DNA of 64,000 nucleotides from FEN-1219 sp963713355 (GCA_963713355.1 CAVQLK010000011.1:372001-436000), one strand, 5' to 3'; counted from the first letter of the stretch, positions 44,626-54,108 are shown. Numbers and translations: made by a program. The notes: generated by a model from the letters alone, not told the origin.

Positions 44626-45570
44626 ATGCGTCTGCTGCTTCGTCTCGGAGTATCCGCCGCCCTCATGGTTTTCGTGCTGATCCAGTCCGAACTTGCGCAA
44701 ATAGGGACGCTAATCCTGGAAGCGAATTTCGCCTTGATCGGCTGCGCGTTTCTCGCGTACTTCGTCAGCTATTTTACAAGCGTGTCCCGTTGGAAGCTGT
44801 TGCTCAGCGTCCACGGCGGAAATCTCGGTTTTGGGTACTTATACGCCTCGAGCATGATCGGCATGTTCTTCAATCAGATCCTGCCAACGACGATCGGAGG
44901 CGATGTCATGAGGTATCAGTACACGTCTGGTGCGGGCCGAGGTGCCGCACTCAGCGCCATTCTGATGGATCGCGTTCTCGGAGCCGTTTCCCTCATGTTA
45001 GTGGCGTTGGCTGGGCTGTTCTTCGCCGCGCGTGTCGGCGCGGTCCCCGAGCATCTTCTCGAGGCTATCGTCCTCCTATTGATGCTCGGACTTGTGTCCC
45101 TTGGCGTTGTCTTTCTCGTGCCACGAAGCAGATTGGATGCCCTACGTTCCATCCATGGGCGGATACCAGCCAGTATCGGCAACTTCGTGGAACGGTTGTT
45201 CGCTGCATTTGCACCGTTTCGCGGCCGCCGGGATGTGCTGGTCAAGTCGTTGATTTGGTCGCTCCTTCTTCAAGTCACAGTCGTCGGCCACTACTATCTA
45301 GTCGCGCTCGCCGTCGGGCTGGCCGTGCCACTCGGCGCCTTTGTACTATTCGTCCCGCTCGCGATCGCGATCATGATGCTGCCGATCTCTATCAACGGTA
45401 TCGGCGTGAGGGAGAGCGTGTTCGTCTATCTGTTCGGTCTCTACGGAGCACCACCCGCGGAGAGCATCACGTTTTCGTGGCTCGTATACGCCGTCATCGT
45501 GGCCCAAGGGCTCGTCGGCGGAGTAGTCTTCGCGACTATGCACCCCAAGAAGGTGCGCGCGGTTGGCTGA
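44626..45570 (+). CDS. flippase-like/LPG-synthase transmembrane domain protein (UPF0104)
   Basis: 314 aa from ATG 44626 (MRLLLRLGVSAALMVFVLIQ); the longer ORF from 44452 includes the antisense of the ligase fragment and is not credible. About eight helices with the family motifs SVSRWKLLL-like (SRWKLLLSVHGG), NQILPTTIGGDVMRYQYTSG and the C-terminal LPISINGIGVRESVFVYLFG segment (GxGxRE). Members include the MprF flippase domain and AglD/WaaB-like lipid transport proteins. Likely flips a lipid-linked intermediate in this module. Followed by epimerase copy 2. Confidence 0.82.
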   Translation: MRLLLRLGVSAALMVFVLIQSELAQIGTLILEANFALIGCAFLAYFVSYFTSVSRWKLLLSVHGGNLGFGYLYASSMIGMFFNQILPTTIGGDVMRYQYTSGAGRGAALSAILMDRVLGAVSLMLVALAGLFFAARVGAVPEHLLEAIVLLLMLGLVSLGVVFLVPRSRLDALRSIHGRIPASIGNFVERLFAAFAPFRGRRDVLVKSLIWSLLLQVTVVGHYYLVALAVGLAVPLGAFVLFVPLAIAIMMLPISINGIGVRESVFVYLFGLYGAPPAESITFSWLVYAVIVAQGLVGGVVFATMHPKKVRAVG

Positions 45571-45686
45571 AGGCTCCATGTAAAAAACACTGCGGCGCAG
45601 TTAGCTGTCGCGGATCGGCGACAATCGCTAAGTCCGTGATCTTTGGGCTAAGGTCTGACGATCATAGCGCCTAAGTGGAGCCCTCA

Positions 45687-46772
45687 ATGCCGCAAAAACG
45701 GATACTAGTAACTGGCGGGACCGGGTTTTTAGGCCGACATCTAGTCGACGCGTTGACATCCGCGGGCCATGAAGTCCGCGTCTTGACGCGCTCTGGACCG
45801 CGGGCCGTGTCACGCTTTGCAGCTGCCGTGGAGATCGTGGAAGGCGATATCTCGCGCTCGGACCATTGCCAAGAGGCGATGAAGGGGTGCAGCCTCGTGT
45901 TTCACCTCGCAGCTGCGTATCGTGAGCCGGGCATACCGCATCAGCGCTACCACGACGTGCATGTGGTGGGGACACAGAATCTCCTGGATGCCGCGGAGAA
46001 TGTTGGCGTCGAACGATTCGTCCACTGCAGCACCGTCGGCGTGCTGAGCCATATCGACAACCCGCCGGCGGATGAAACATGGCCCCACAAGCCGGGGGAC
46101 ATCTATCAGTCGACCAAGAGCCAAGCTGAATTGCTCGCTTTGAGCCGTCATTGCCAGGCTCTGCCCGTCACCGTCGCTCGGCCAACGCCGATATACGGAC
46201 CTGGCGATGAGCGATTACTAAAGCTATTCCGGCTAATCGCCAATAGGCGATTCGTCATGCTTGGGTCCGGGGACGTTTTCTATCACATGGTTTACGTCCA
46301 TGACGTCGTTCGCGGACTGAGGGTGCTTGCGGAGCACCCGAAAGCACCGGGCAGGGTTTTCACGATTGGAGGCCCCGAATACTGCACGCTGAACGAGTTG
46401 ACTCGGATCATCGCGCGCGAACTACAGGTATCGACACCCTTCTTACGATTTCCGGTGCGACCCGTGCAACTATTGGGTTCGTTGGTAGAGAACGTATGTG
46501 TGCCGCTAGGGGTGGAACCGCCCATCTATCGTCGCCGTGTCGACTTCTTTACAAAGAGCCGGGCTTTCTCGATAGAGAGGGCGCGAAGCGAGCTCGGTTT
46601 CGAGCCTAGCGTTCCCCTTATGGAAGGAATCAGCTCTACAGTCCACTGGTACCGGCGCAACGGCTTTCTTCGCCAAAAATCGATGTTGGCAACGCTTCGT
46701 CTGCAGTCCGCCGTTGCCGCCGCGATCACCTACGCAGGAGATATAGCTAGTTACGCGTTGATCGTCGGCTAG
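45687..46772 (+). CDS. NAD-dependent epimerase/dehydratase (extended SDR), copy 2
   Basis: 361 aa. Start ATG 45687 has GGAG six bases before it; the GTG at 45675 would overlap that ribosome site. RILVTGGTGFLGRHLVDALT, MKGCSLVFHLAAAYREPGIP, VHCSTVGVLSHI, STKSQAELLALS with YQSTK as the YxxxK pair, and PTPIYGPGDERLL. Same C-terminal pattern as copy 1 (ENVCVPLGVEPPIYRRRVDF, RNGFL). The last about 35 residues (LRLQSAVAAAITYAGDIASY) are an extra hydrophobic tail. Probably acts in sequence with copy 1. Confidence 0.82.
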   Translation: MPQKRILVTGGTGFLGRHLVDALTSAGHEVRVLTRSGPRAVSRFAAAVEIVEGDISRSDHCQEAMKGCSLVFHLAAAYREPGIPHQRYHDVHVVGTQNLLDAAENVGVERFVHCSTVGVLSHIDNPPADETWPHKPGDIYQSTKSQAELLALSRHCQALPVTVARPTPIYGPGDERLLKLFRLIANRRFVMLGSGDVFYHMVYVHDVVRGLRVLAEHPKAPGRVFTIGGPEYCTLNELTRIIARELQVSTPFLRFPVRPVQLLGSLVENVCVPLGVEPPIYRRRVDFFTKSRAFSIERARSELGFEPSVPLMEGISSTVHWYRRNGFLRQKSMLATLRLQSAVAAAITYAGDIASYALIVG

Positions 46773-46933
46773 CGTTCCTGCGGTTCCTCGAAGGGCTGCA
46801 CCGCCCGCATCTTTTCGAGCAGCACCAGCTGTGATTGAGGTCCGTGATCTTCGCCCCGCCAGTCGAGTACGATGGCGATCGTCGCGATCCGAGGGACGGA
46901 TGGCCTACCGCTTCGAGCCTTGCATGCGTAGCT

Positions 46934-47896
46934 ATGAACAACCCGAATGATCTCGCCGGTCGCGCGTCTCAAATTCCAGAAACCCGCCCGTCTTCCGCCC
47001 GCTTGACCCACCTGCGGCGACTCGAAGCCGAGAGCATCCACATCATGCGCGAGGTCGTCGCCGAGTGCGAACGCCCCGTCATGTTGTACTCGGTCGGAAA
47101 GGATAGCGCCGTCATGCTGCGCCTCGCGAGCAAGGCGTTTTATCCGAGCAAGTTGCCGTTTCCACTGCTGCACGTCGATACGACGTGGAAGTTCCGCGAG
47201 ATGATCGCATTCCGCGACCGGACTGTGCGGGAGCTCGGGCTCGACCTGTTGGTGCATGTCAATCCCGACGGCGTTGCGCAGGGCATCGGTCCCTTCACGC
47301 ACGGTTCGCAAGTGCATACCGATGTGATGAAGACGCAAGCGCTGAAGCAAGCGCTCGACAAGTATGGGTTCGACGCGGCTTTTGGTGGCGCGCGGCGCGA
47401 CGAGGAGAAGAGCCGTGCCAAAGAGCGCATCTTTTCCTTTCGCTCGGCGCAGCATCGCTGGGATCCAAAGCAACAGCGGCCCGAGCTTTGGTCCCTATAC
47501 AACGCTCGAAAGAACAAGGGTGAAAGCATCCGCGTGTTTCCGCTCTCCAACTGGACCGAGCTCGACGTTTGGCAATACATCCATCTCGAGCACATTCCGA
47601 TCGTTCCGCTGTATTTCGCGGCGGAACGCCCGGTCGTCGAGCGGGACGGAACGCTGATCATGGTCGACGACGACCGCATGCCGTTGCGTCCCGGAGAGCA
47701 TCCGCAGAGAAAGCGCGTGCGTTTCCGCACGCTGGGGTGCTATCCGCTTACCGGCGCGATCGAAAGCTCCGCCGATACGCTGCCCGCCATCATCCAGGAA
47801 ATGCTCTTGACGAAGAGCTCGGAGCGTCAAGGGCGCGTGATCGATCACGACGCCGCAGCTTCGATGGAACAGAAGAAGCAAGAAGGGTATTTCTGA
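46934..47896 (+). CDS. cysD: sulfate adenylyltransferase small subunit CysD
   Basis: 320 aa from ATG 46934 (MNNPNDLAG). Motifs of the ATP-sulfurylase small subunit: RPVMLYSVGKDSAVMLRLAS (PP-loop SVGKDS), FPLLHVDTTWKFREMIAFRD, YGFDAAFGGARRDEEKSRAK, RIFSFRSAQHRWDPKQQRPE, FPLSNWTELDVWQYI and RFRTLGCYPLTGAI. Makes adenosine phosphosulfate with CysN. Slightly longer than the usual about 302 aa because of its N-terminus. Its TGA overlaps the cysNC start (TGATG), so the two are co-translated. Placed in the EPS locus away from assimilatory genes such as cysH or cysI, it fits sulfation instead of cysteine synthesis. Confidence 0.95.
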   Translation: MNNPNDLAGRASQIPETRPSSARLTHLRRLEAESIHIMREVVAECERPVMLYSVGKDSAVMLRLASKAFYPSKLPFPLLHVDTTWKFREMIAFRDRTVRELGLDLLVHVNPDGVAQGIGPFTHGSQVHTDVMKTQALKQALDKYGFDAAFGGARRDEEKSRAKERIFSFRSAQHRWDPKQQRPELWSLYNARKNKGESIRVFPLSNWTELDVWQYIHLEHIPIVPLYFAAERPVVERDGTLIMVDDDRMPLRPGEHPQRKRVRFRTLGCYPLTGAIESSADTLPAIIQEMLLTKSSERQGRVIDHDAAASMEQKKQEGYF

Positions 47897-49815
47897 TGGC
47901 GGCCCAATCGGATCTCATTGCCGCGGACATCGAAGCGTATCTCGAGGCGCATGAGAACAAGAGCCTCTTGCGTTTCATCACCTGCGGCAGCGTCGATGAC
48001 GGCAAGTCTAGTCTGATCGGCCGGCTCCTCTACGAGTCGAAGGTCATATTCGAGGACCAACTCGCCGCTCTCGAGGCCGATTCTCGCAAGATGGGCACGC
48101 GCGGCGGAGAAATAGACTTTGCTTTGTTGGTAGACGGATTGGCGGCGGAGCGCGAGCAAGGCATCACCATCGACGTCGCGTACCGTTTCTTCACCACCGA
48201 GAAGCGCAAGTTCATCGTTGCGGACACGCCTGGCCATGAGCAGTACACGCGCAACATGGTCACGGGCGCGTCGACGGCGGATCTGGCGATCATCCTCGCG
48301 GACGCGCGCAAGGGCGTGCTCGTGCAGACCCGCCGGCATAGCTTTCTCGTATCGTTGCTCGGAATCCGCAAAGTCGTTCTGGCCGTCAACAAGATGGATC
48401 TCGTCGGATACTCGCGCGAAGCGTTCGACGCGATCGAGCGCGAGTACCGCGAGTTCGCGGCGCGTATCGGTCTCGAGGACATTACGGCGATTCCGTTGTC
48501 GGCGGTTTACGGCGACAACATCGTGGACCCCGGCAGCAATATGCCCTGGTACGGCGGACCGACGCTGATGTACCTACTCGATGCTGCGGAAGCCGGCCAA
48601 GACGTTGCGCCTGACGAGCGGTTCCTCATGCCCGTGCAGTGGGTGAATCGGCCGAATCAGGATTTTCGAGGCTTCGCGGGGCTGATCGCCAAGGGTGTGG
48701 TCCGTCCTGGAGATCCCGTTCGCTCGCTGCCATCGGGTCGGCAGAGTCGTGTGACCCGCATCGTCACGCAGGACGGTGATCTGCAGTGCGCCATCGCTGG
48801 CCAGTCCGTCACGCTTACGCTGGCCGACGAAATCGACGTCAGCAGAGGCGACGTGCTGGCTACCGCTGATGCGCCGCCTTCGATCGCCGATCAGTTCGAG
48901 GCGACGATCGTCTGGATGCACTTCGATCCGCTGCTGCCGGGCCGAGCCTACCTGATGAAGATCGGTACGAACACGGTCACCGCTACGGTGATGCCGTTGA
49001 AATACAAGATCAACGTCAATACGTTGGAGCATCTGAGTGCGCAGACACTCGAGCTCAACGACATCGGAGTCTGTGAGCTATCCCTCGATAGACCAATCGT
49101 TTTCGAGCCTTATCACGAGAATCGCGCCCTTGGTGCGTTCATCCTCATCGATCGGCTGACCAATAACACCGTCGGTGCGGGCATGCTGCGGTTCGCGTTG
49201 CGCCGCTCGCAAAACGTCCACTGGCAGGCGCTCGACGTCAACAAACGTGCGCGCGCGAGAATGAAGGGACAAAGGGCCTGTGTGTTGTGGCTCACCGGCC
49301 TGTCGGGAACCGGCAAGTCTACGATCGCGAACCTCGTCGAGAAGAAGCTCCTCGCGCTCGGTCGTCATACGTACTTGCTCGACGGCGACAACGTCCGCCA
49401 CGGCTTGAATCGGGATCTCGGCTTCACCGCTCAAGATCGCGTGGAGAACATCCGCCGCGTTGCCGAGGTGGCTCGGTTGATGGTCGATGCCGGACTCATC
49501 GTGCTGGTGTCATTCATCTCGCCGTTCCGTTCCGAGCGTCGGATGGCGCGCGACCTCATGGAACCGGGCGAGTTCTTCGAGGTGTTCGTCGATACTCCTT
49601 TGGCAATCGTCGAGCAACGCGATCCCAAAGGACTCTACCGCAAGGCCCGCCGAGGCGAGCTGAAGAATTTCACCGGTATCGACTCGCCTTATGAGGTGCC
49701 GGAGCATGCGGAGATTCACATCGACACCACGCGGTTGACGGCCGAACAAGCTGCGAACGAGATATTCGATCGTCTGCAGGCGGCCGGAATGCTCTCACAT
49801 CAGGCCGGCGTCTAA
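47896..49815 (+). CDS. cysNC: bifunctional sulfate adenylyltransferase large subunit / APS kinase CysNC
   Basis: 639 aa from ATG 47896. Residues 1-440 are the CysN GTPase: G1 GSVDDGKSSLIGRLLYESK, switch region EQGITIDVAYRFF, G3 DTPGHEQYTRNMV, G4 NKMDLV, then EF-Tu-like domains. APS kinase (CysC) runs from about residue 456: P-loop WLTGLSGTGKSTIANLVEKK, LDGDNVRHGLNRDLGF, FISPFRSERRMARDL, FVDTPLAIVEQRDPKGLYRK, NFTGIDSPYE. Together with CysD it makes PAPS, the donor for the sulfotransferase at 9076. The stop overlaps the convergent SLC13 gene by 4 bp. Confidence 0.95.
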   Translation: MAAQSDLIAADIEAYLEAHENKSLLRFITCGSVDDGKSSLIGRLLYESKVIFEDQLAALEADSRKMGTRGGEIDFALLVDGLAAEREQGITIDVAYRFFTTEKRKFIVADTPGHEQYTRNMVTGASTADLAIILADARKGVLVQTRRHSFLVSLLGIRKVVLAVNKMDLVGYSREAFDAIEREYREFAARIGLEDITAIPLSAVYGDNIVDPGSNMPWYGGPTLMYLLDAAEAGQDVAPDERFLMPVQWVNRPNQDFRGFAGLIAKGVVRPGDPVRSLPSGRQSRVTRIVTQDGDLQCAIAGQSVTLTLADEIDVSRGDVLATADAPPSIADQFEATIVWMHFDPLLPGRAYLMKIGTNTVTATVMPLKYKINVNTLEHLSAQTLELNDIGVCELSLDRPIVFEPYHENRALGAFILIDRLTNNTVGAGMLRFALRRSQNVHWQALDVNKRARARMKGQRACVLWLTGLSGTGKSTIANLVEKKLLALGRHTYLLDGDNVRHGLNRDLGFTAQDRVENIRRVAEVARLMVDAGLIVLVSFISPFRSERRMARDLMEPGEFFEVFVDTPLAIVEQRDPKGLYRKARRGELKNFTGIDSPYEVPEHAEIHIDTTRLTAEQAANEIFDRLQAAGMLSHQAGV

Positions 49816-51644
49816 AGCCCATAGCTGCGCGCTAGCAGCCAGGAGAGCACGATGAGCATGCCCGCGACGAGCGGGCCGCCGACGCGGACGAAGTCACCGA
49901 AGCGGTAGCCGACGGCGTTCATGATGATCAAGTTGGTCTGGTAGGCCATCGGCGTCGCATAGCTCAAGTTCGCGCCGAACAGGATCGCGAGCACGAACGG
50001 CTCGACGGGAACGCCGAGCGCCTGCGCGGTCGTCACGGCGATCGGCGTGCCGACCGCGGCTGTCGCCGCGTTCGAAACAAAATTGGTCAGAATCGCCGCG
50101 AATGCCATGAACAGGGCAAGCTGCGCGGCAGGCGGGAATCCTTCGACGACGACCGCGACGCCCGAGGCTACCCAGGCGGCGGCGCCCGTCGATACGAGAG
50201 CTTGGCCGAGGGCTACGCTCGAGGCGATGAGCAAGACGACCTCGATGCTCAACGCTCGCCCGGCGCGCTCGATCCCGACGCAGCCTGTGGCGAGCATGGC
50301 GACGACGCCGAGGAACGCCGCCACGTGGATCGGCAGCAACTGGGTGGCGGCGAGGAACAGCACGACCCCCATGATCGCCAGCGCTACCGGTGCCAGGTGC
50401 GATTGATGCACCGTGAGGCGTGCATCGAGCAGCATGAGATCGCCACGGCCCCTCAGCCGCTCGATGCGGTCCGGAGTTCCTTGCACGAGTAGCACATCAC
50501 CCGCAGCTAACGGCGTGCCCGCGATGTCCGTCACGCCGTGCAGCAGCGATCCCGTGCCGCGGTTCAGGCCGACGACCGCGACCTGGTGCTGTTCCGAAAA
50601 TCCGGCGTCGCGCAACGTGCGGCCGCTCAGGTCCGATTCATTGCCGACCACAAGCTCGGCAACCAGCGTCATGGCCGTGCGGCTCTTCTCGCTCGGCACG
50701 AAACCGCTGCCGCCTTCGCGCTCGTAGAGCTGGACGCCGAACGCGGTGGCGAATTCGCGGAGCCCTTCCGGGGTGTCGCGGAGCAGCAATGCATCGCCCA
50801 GGAGAAGCACGGTCGCATCGCCGAGCGCGACTTCCGCGCCCTCTCGAATCAGGCCGAAGACGGGCACGGCGCGCCCAAGCACGCGCCCGATGTCGGCGAG
50901 CTTGCGGCCGCGCAACCGCCCGCCGCCCGTGCCGACAGCGACCCGAGCCTCATAGAGGCGGCTGTTGCGGGCGCTGCCGCGCCCGGTGTCGGGCAGCAGG
51001 TGTGGCGCGACGAGCCAGAGATAGGGCAACGCCAACAGGCTCGCGATGGCAGCGATGGCCGTGAAATCGAAGAGGCCCATCGGCTCCATGCCGAGGTCCG
51101 TAGCGATGCTGAGCACGAGCACGTTGGTCGAGGTACCGATGCTCGTCAGCATGCCTCCTGCGAGGATCGCGCAGTTGACGGGCATGAGCGTTTTCGAGGC
51201 GGGGTACTGCGTGCGCTCGGCCAGTCCGAGCACAAGCGGCAGCATGAGAACGAGCAGCGGCGTATCGTTGACGAAGGCGCTCGCCACCATGGCGAACGCC
51301 AGCGTGCAGAGAGAGCCCACCCAGCGATTGAACTGCCATACGCGCGCCAGCAGTCGGACGACGGGCTCCATGGCACCCGTCAACGTAAGGCCGCGGGCGA
51401 GAATCATGAGGCTGCAAATGGCGATGAGCGCCGGGTGGCCGAAGGCCTGGAAGATCTCGACCTCGGTGAGCTGCGCATCCAAACCGTCGTAGGGAAAGAC
51501 GTAGAAGATGAGGAGCAGCGTGACGAGCAGCAGCAACGACACGAGCTCGAGCCGAATCCACGGCCGCGTATAGAGATAGAAGGCGATGAGGGTAACGACG
51601 AGCAGAAGGATTGCGTGCGGGCTCAGTGCGGCGGCGTTCAGCAT
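49812..51644 (-). CDS. SLC13/DASS-family permease with RCK_C (TrkA-C) domains, probable sulfate transporter
   Basis: 610 aa. First membrane half (residues 8-215) has the family helix-loop motifs SAFVNDTPLLVLMLPLVLG and GGMLTSIGTSTNVLVLSIAT; two soluble TrkA-C domains follow (residues 220-400: GGGRLRGRKLADIGRVLGRA, VLLLGDALLLRDTPEGL; ELVVGNESDLSGRTLRDAGF, VLLVQGTPDRIERL); second membrane half has NFVSNAATAAVGTPIAVTTA and ANLSYATPMAYQTNLIIMNA. This arrangement is typical of the CitT/SLC13 branch next to cysDN. Sulfate as substrate is inferred from the neighbours. Confidence 0.82.
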   Translation of the reverse strand: MLNAAALSPHAILLLVVTLIAFYLYTRPWIRLELVSLLLLVTLLLIFYVFPYDGLDAQLTEVEIFQAFGHPALIAICSLMILARGLTLTGAMEPVVRLLARVWQFNRWVGSLCTLAFAMVASAFVNDTPLLVLMLPLVLGLAERTQYPASKTLMPVNCAILAGGMLTSIGTSTNVLVLSIATDLGMEPMGLFDFTAIAAIASLLALPYLWLVAPHLLPDTGRGSARNSRLYEARVAVGTGGGRLRGRKLADIGRVLGRAVPVFGLIREGAEVALGDATVLLLGDALLLRDTPEGLREFATAFGVQLYEREGGSGFVPSEKSRTAMTLVAELVVGNESDLSGRTLRDAGFSEQHQVAVVGLNRGTGSLLHGVTDIAGTPLAAGDVLLVQGTPDRIERLRGRGDLMLLDARLTVHQSHLAPVALAIMGVVLFLAATQLLPIHVAAFLGVVAMLATGCVGIERAGRALSIEVVLLIASSVALGQALVSTGAAAWVASGVAVVVEGFPPAAQLALFMAFAAILTNFVSNAATAAVGTPIAVTTAQALGVPVEPFVLAILFGANLSYATPMAYQTNLIIMNAVGYRFGDFVRVGGPLVAGMLIVLSWLLARSYGL

Positions 51645-51708
51645 CGCGGGACGGGTCTCTTGGGCGAGTCACGGCATCGTACGCGACGATCGCGCCGACC
51701 AACGACAG

Positions 51709-51738
51709 TTGACCGATGCGCGCTTGGATCCCTAGACT
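51709..51738 (+). promoter_or_regulatory. sigma-70 promoter for the tRNA pair
   Basis: TTGACC (51709-51714) and TAGACT (51733-51738) with 18 bp between, ending 14 bp before tRNA-Ala. Confidence 0.5.
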
Positions 51739-51752
51739 GCGTGCCGCAGTGC

Positions 51753-51828
<76 letters not shown>

Positions 51829-51842
51829 ACCTTCCCGCGAAC

Positions 51843-51918
51843 GTCCCCATCGTCTAGAGGCCTAGGACATCGCCCTTTCACGGCGGTAACGGGGGTTCGA
51901 ATCCCCCTGGGGACGCCA
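51843..51918 (+). tRNA. tRNA-Glu (anticodon TTC)
   Basis: 76 nt with encoded CCA. Acceptor GTCCCCA/TGGGGAC, anticodon loop CTTTCAC between TCGCC and GGCGG, T arm GGGGG-TTCGAAT-CCCCC. 14 nt after tRNA-Ala and probably co-transcribed. No second copy of its 3' end was found in the window. The 297 bp that follow (51919-52215) contain no gene that I can see. Confidence 0.95.
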
Positions 51919-52215
51919 TAAAAAACAATTAGTTATGCGCCGACGGTCGATCTCGAGCCCGCCCTCGGTTCAGCTGTAGATCCGCAAGCTGTCCTCGAAC
52001 TCGCGATACGACGACTGGATGGGCGGCACCGCAGAAACCATTCGAACCGTTCCACGCGCCGCCCATCGAGCCGCGTGAACACGAAGAGCTCGTCGAGTTA
52101 TAGGCACCCCGGCGATCGATGAAGCGCTTGGGCGTTGAATGCGCGTGTGTCAGCCTAGGCGCCTCCGGCAGCGTGCGCTAAAGTCGTTTTCGGGCCAGAA
52201 CCGGTCAAATCTGCC

Positions 52216-52540
52216 ATGCCTGACGAGAACGGTAAGCCCGTCGTAACGTTGCTCTGCCTACCCGAGTCCACGGCGTCGACGCTCTATGGGATGTTCGACG
52301 TGCTCGAGTCCGCGGGCCGCGACTGGGGGATGCTCGTCGAGGGCCGGCCCGGCACGAGCGCGCTGCGAACGCTGATCGTGTCGGCCGACGGCCGCGGCCG
52401 TGCGATCGGCAACCAGCTATGGATGCAGCCGCACGCCTCGCTCGCGACGTGCCCGAAGCCCGACGTCATTGCGATCCCGGATCTCACGGTGGCGCCGCAC
52501 GAGGAGATCGCCGGCCGCTACGCGGCGGAGGTCGAGTGCC
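52216..52540 (+). pseudogene. GlxA-like transcription regulator, N-terminal fragment
   Basis: From ATG 52216 the first about 105 residues match the DJ-1/PfpI-like sensory half of GlxA-type AraC regulators: PVVTLLCLPESTASTLYGMF, DVLESAGRDWGML, RTLIVSADGRG and PDVIAIPDLTVAP. After about 52525 the sequence turns into Arg/Pro-rich noise: the nucleophile-elbow Cys region and the C-terminal AraC DNA-binding domain are absent, and the stop of the open frame comes at 52875. A truncated, non-functional gene. Confidence 0.65.
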
Positions 52541-52771
52541 CGCAGCGGGCGGCGGCGCACCCTTATCCCGCGTCCGGCCCAGAAATCCGATCGCGCTCGC
52601 GCCCCCCGGACAAGCGCCACCGTATTGCGCTCCCTTCGGGATGGCGCGGCCGAGCAGAAGGAGGTCGTGCGGATCAGAAGAGCGGCGAGCGCCGTGAGCC
52701 GCTACGTCGCCGATGGCAAGGTGGCGTATTTGCTCGCCTGAAGCCGGGTCGCCGTCGAACACCCAGGCTCG

Positions 52772-54097
52772 CTAATCGTAAGGAGTCGCCAGTTCGATTG
52801 CGCCGATGCCGTTCTCACTTTGGAACTCGATGCGTGTACCGTACCGATGAGAGTTGCGTCTCAAGAGCTCGATAATCTGTGCCGACAATTCCGGCTGCGC
52901 TTTCATGGGAAAGCCCCGCCGATCCCTAGGTTCCTGAAATCCTAGGTCGATCGGAACGAGCTCGACCGCAATGAGCTCTTCGCCGCGAAAGTGGACGACG
53001 GCCGCGACGCTCTGCCAAACCTCCTTGCGGCGATCAAAGCTCTGGGTCCCGTCTCTCGTTTCGACCGCTTGGAAGTACTCTTGGATGGTGGATTCCGCGC
53101 TCAATCCAATGCGTTCGAAAGCTTCCGCCGGCAACCTTTCAACCTGATCGCGTTGCAAGACAAAATTCCCTAGCCCGTAAAAGATGGGCCGGTTTTTGTA
53201 GATCTCTATCCCCGCTGCGGTGTGTGGTCCATGGGAGAAAAACACATCTACGCCGGCGTCGATTGCTTGGTGCGCAAAATCGTCCAGCCAAATATCGGGC
53301 TGATGCGCGTGTATTGATAGGATCAACAAATCAGTTTGCTGTTCGGCGTTTCGAATGGCAGAGAGGTTGGCGGAAAGGTCTTCCGCGTTCAGTTTGTGTA
53401 GTCCGATACCGCGGATTGATACTCCGAGCCTGGACAATTCGTCTAGTGCGTATTTCTGAGAGTAGGCCAGCAAGCGCACGAGCACGTTGTCGCGCTCCAC
53501 TTCTAGTCCGTTTAGTCCAGGGCGGCCATGCAGATCGCGACGCGCCGGACTCGCGGCGGCATAGTCTCGGAAGCTGGACGTCATGGACAACAGACCGACG
53601 TTCCTGTTCTGTCGCGCGATGATGGCGGCTTGCCGCGCTCGCTGAAGATTTTCCCCGATTCCGGCTATCGCCAAACCGGCCTGCGCCGCAGATTCAATCG
53701 TCGCGAGAATTCCCAATGATCCATAGTCAAACGAATGGTTGTTCGCACCTCCGACCATATCCACGCCGGCCCACACGAGCTCGTGAGCGATTTCCGGTGG
53801 CGCCATCAAGTACGTGCCGCCCGAATGTCGTTGAGGGAACCCTTCGTAGTTCCCGAGCGTCGTTTCGAGATTGACCACCGAGACACTCGCCTCTCGGCTG
53901 TATTGAATCAACTCGAGGAAATCGGGATCCGTGATGTGTCGCCATCGCTGGTTGATAATGGCATCCCCTGCCACGAACACCGAGAGCACATCCGGGCTCG
54001 CTGTGGAGTTACTCTGAGTCAGCCCCGGGCTCGCCGTACTGAGCAACGCGAGAATTAGGATGTGCGTCGCGTGCCTCAGGTTGTGCTTGCATGCCAT
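52772..54097 (-). CDS. CapA-family (PGA_cap metallophosphoesterase-like) exported protein
   Basis: 441 aa with a signal peptide (HILILALLSTASPGLTQ). CapA core: VFVAGDAIINQRWR, SVVNLETTLGNYEGFPQRHS (the NxE motif), AGVDMVGGANNHSFDYGSLG (GNNH/D region), LILSIHAHQPDIWLDDFAHQ and FFSHGPHTAAGIEIYKNRPI (HxHxxxP metal-site motif), then FYGLGNFVLQ. The family is named after the Bacillus capsule protein CapA; many members act on cell-surface polymers as periplasmic phosphatase-like enzymes. Coupled with the small membrane protein 11 nt upstream. Convergent 3' end overlaps the tail of the GlxA-like remnant frame. Confidence 0.8.
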   Translation of the reverse strand: MACKHNLRHATHILILALLSTASPGLTQSNSTASPDVLSVFVAGDAIINQRWRHITDPDFLELIQYSREASVSVVNLETTLGNYEGFPQRHSGGTYLMAPPEIAHELVWAGVDMVGGANNHSFDYGSLGILATIESAAQAGLAIAGIGENLQRARQAAIIARQNRNVGLLSMTSSFRDYAAASPARRDLHGRPGLNGLEVERDNVLVRLLAYSQKYALDELSRLGVSIRGIGLHKLNAEDLSANLSAIRNAEQQTDLLILSIHAHQPDIWLDDFAHQAIDAGVDVFFSHGPHTAAGIEIYKNRPIFYGLGNFVLQRDQVERLPAEAFERIGLSAESTIQEYFQAVETRDGTQSFDRRKEVWQSVAAVVHFRGEELIAVELVPIDLGFQEPRDRRGFPMKAQPELSAQIIELLRRNSHRYGTRIEFQSENGIGAIELATPYD

Positions 54098-54108
54098 GGT
54101 TGCGAGAT

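Noticed and set aside
46773..46933. Minus-strand frame IAIVLDWRGEDHGPQSQLVL before cysD
   Set aside because: Looks protein-like for about 40 residues and may be a gene end, but I could not recognise a family and it has no start.
51843..51918. tRNA-Glu as an att site of an integrated island
   Set aside because: No repeat of its 3' end and no integrase gene were found in the window.
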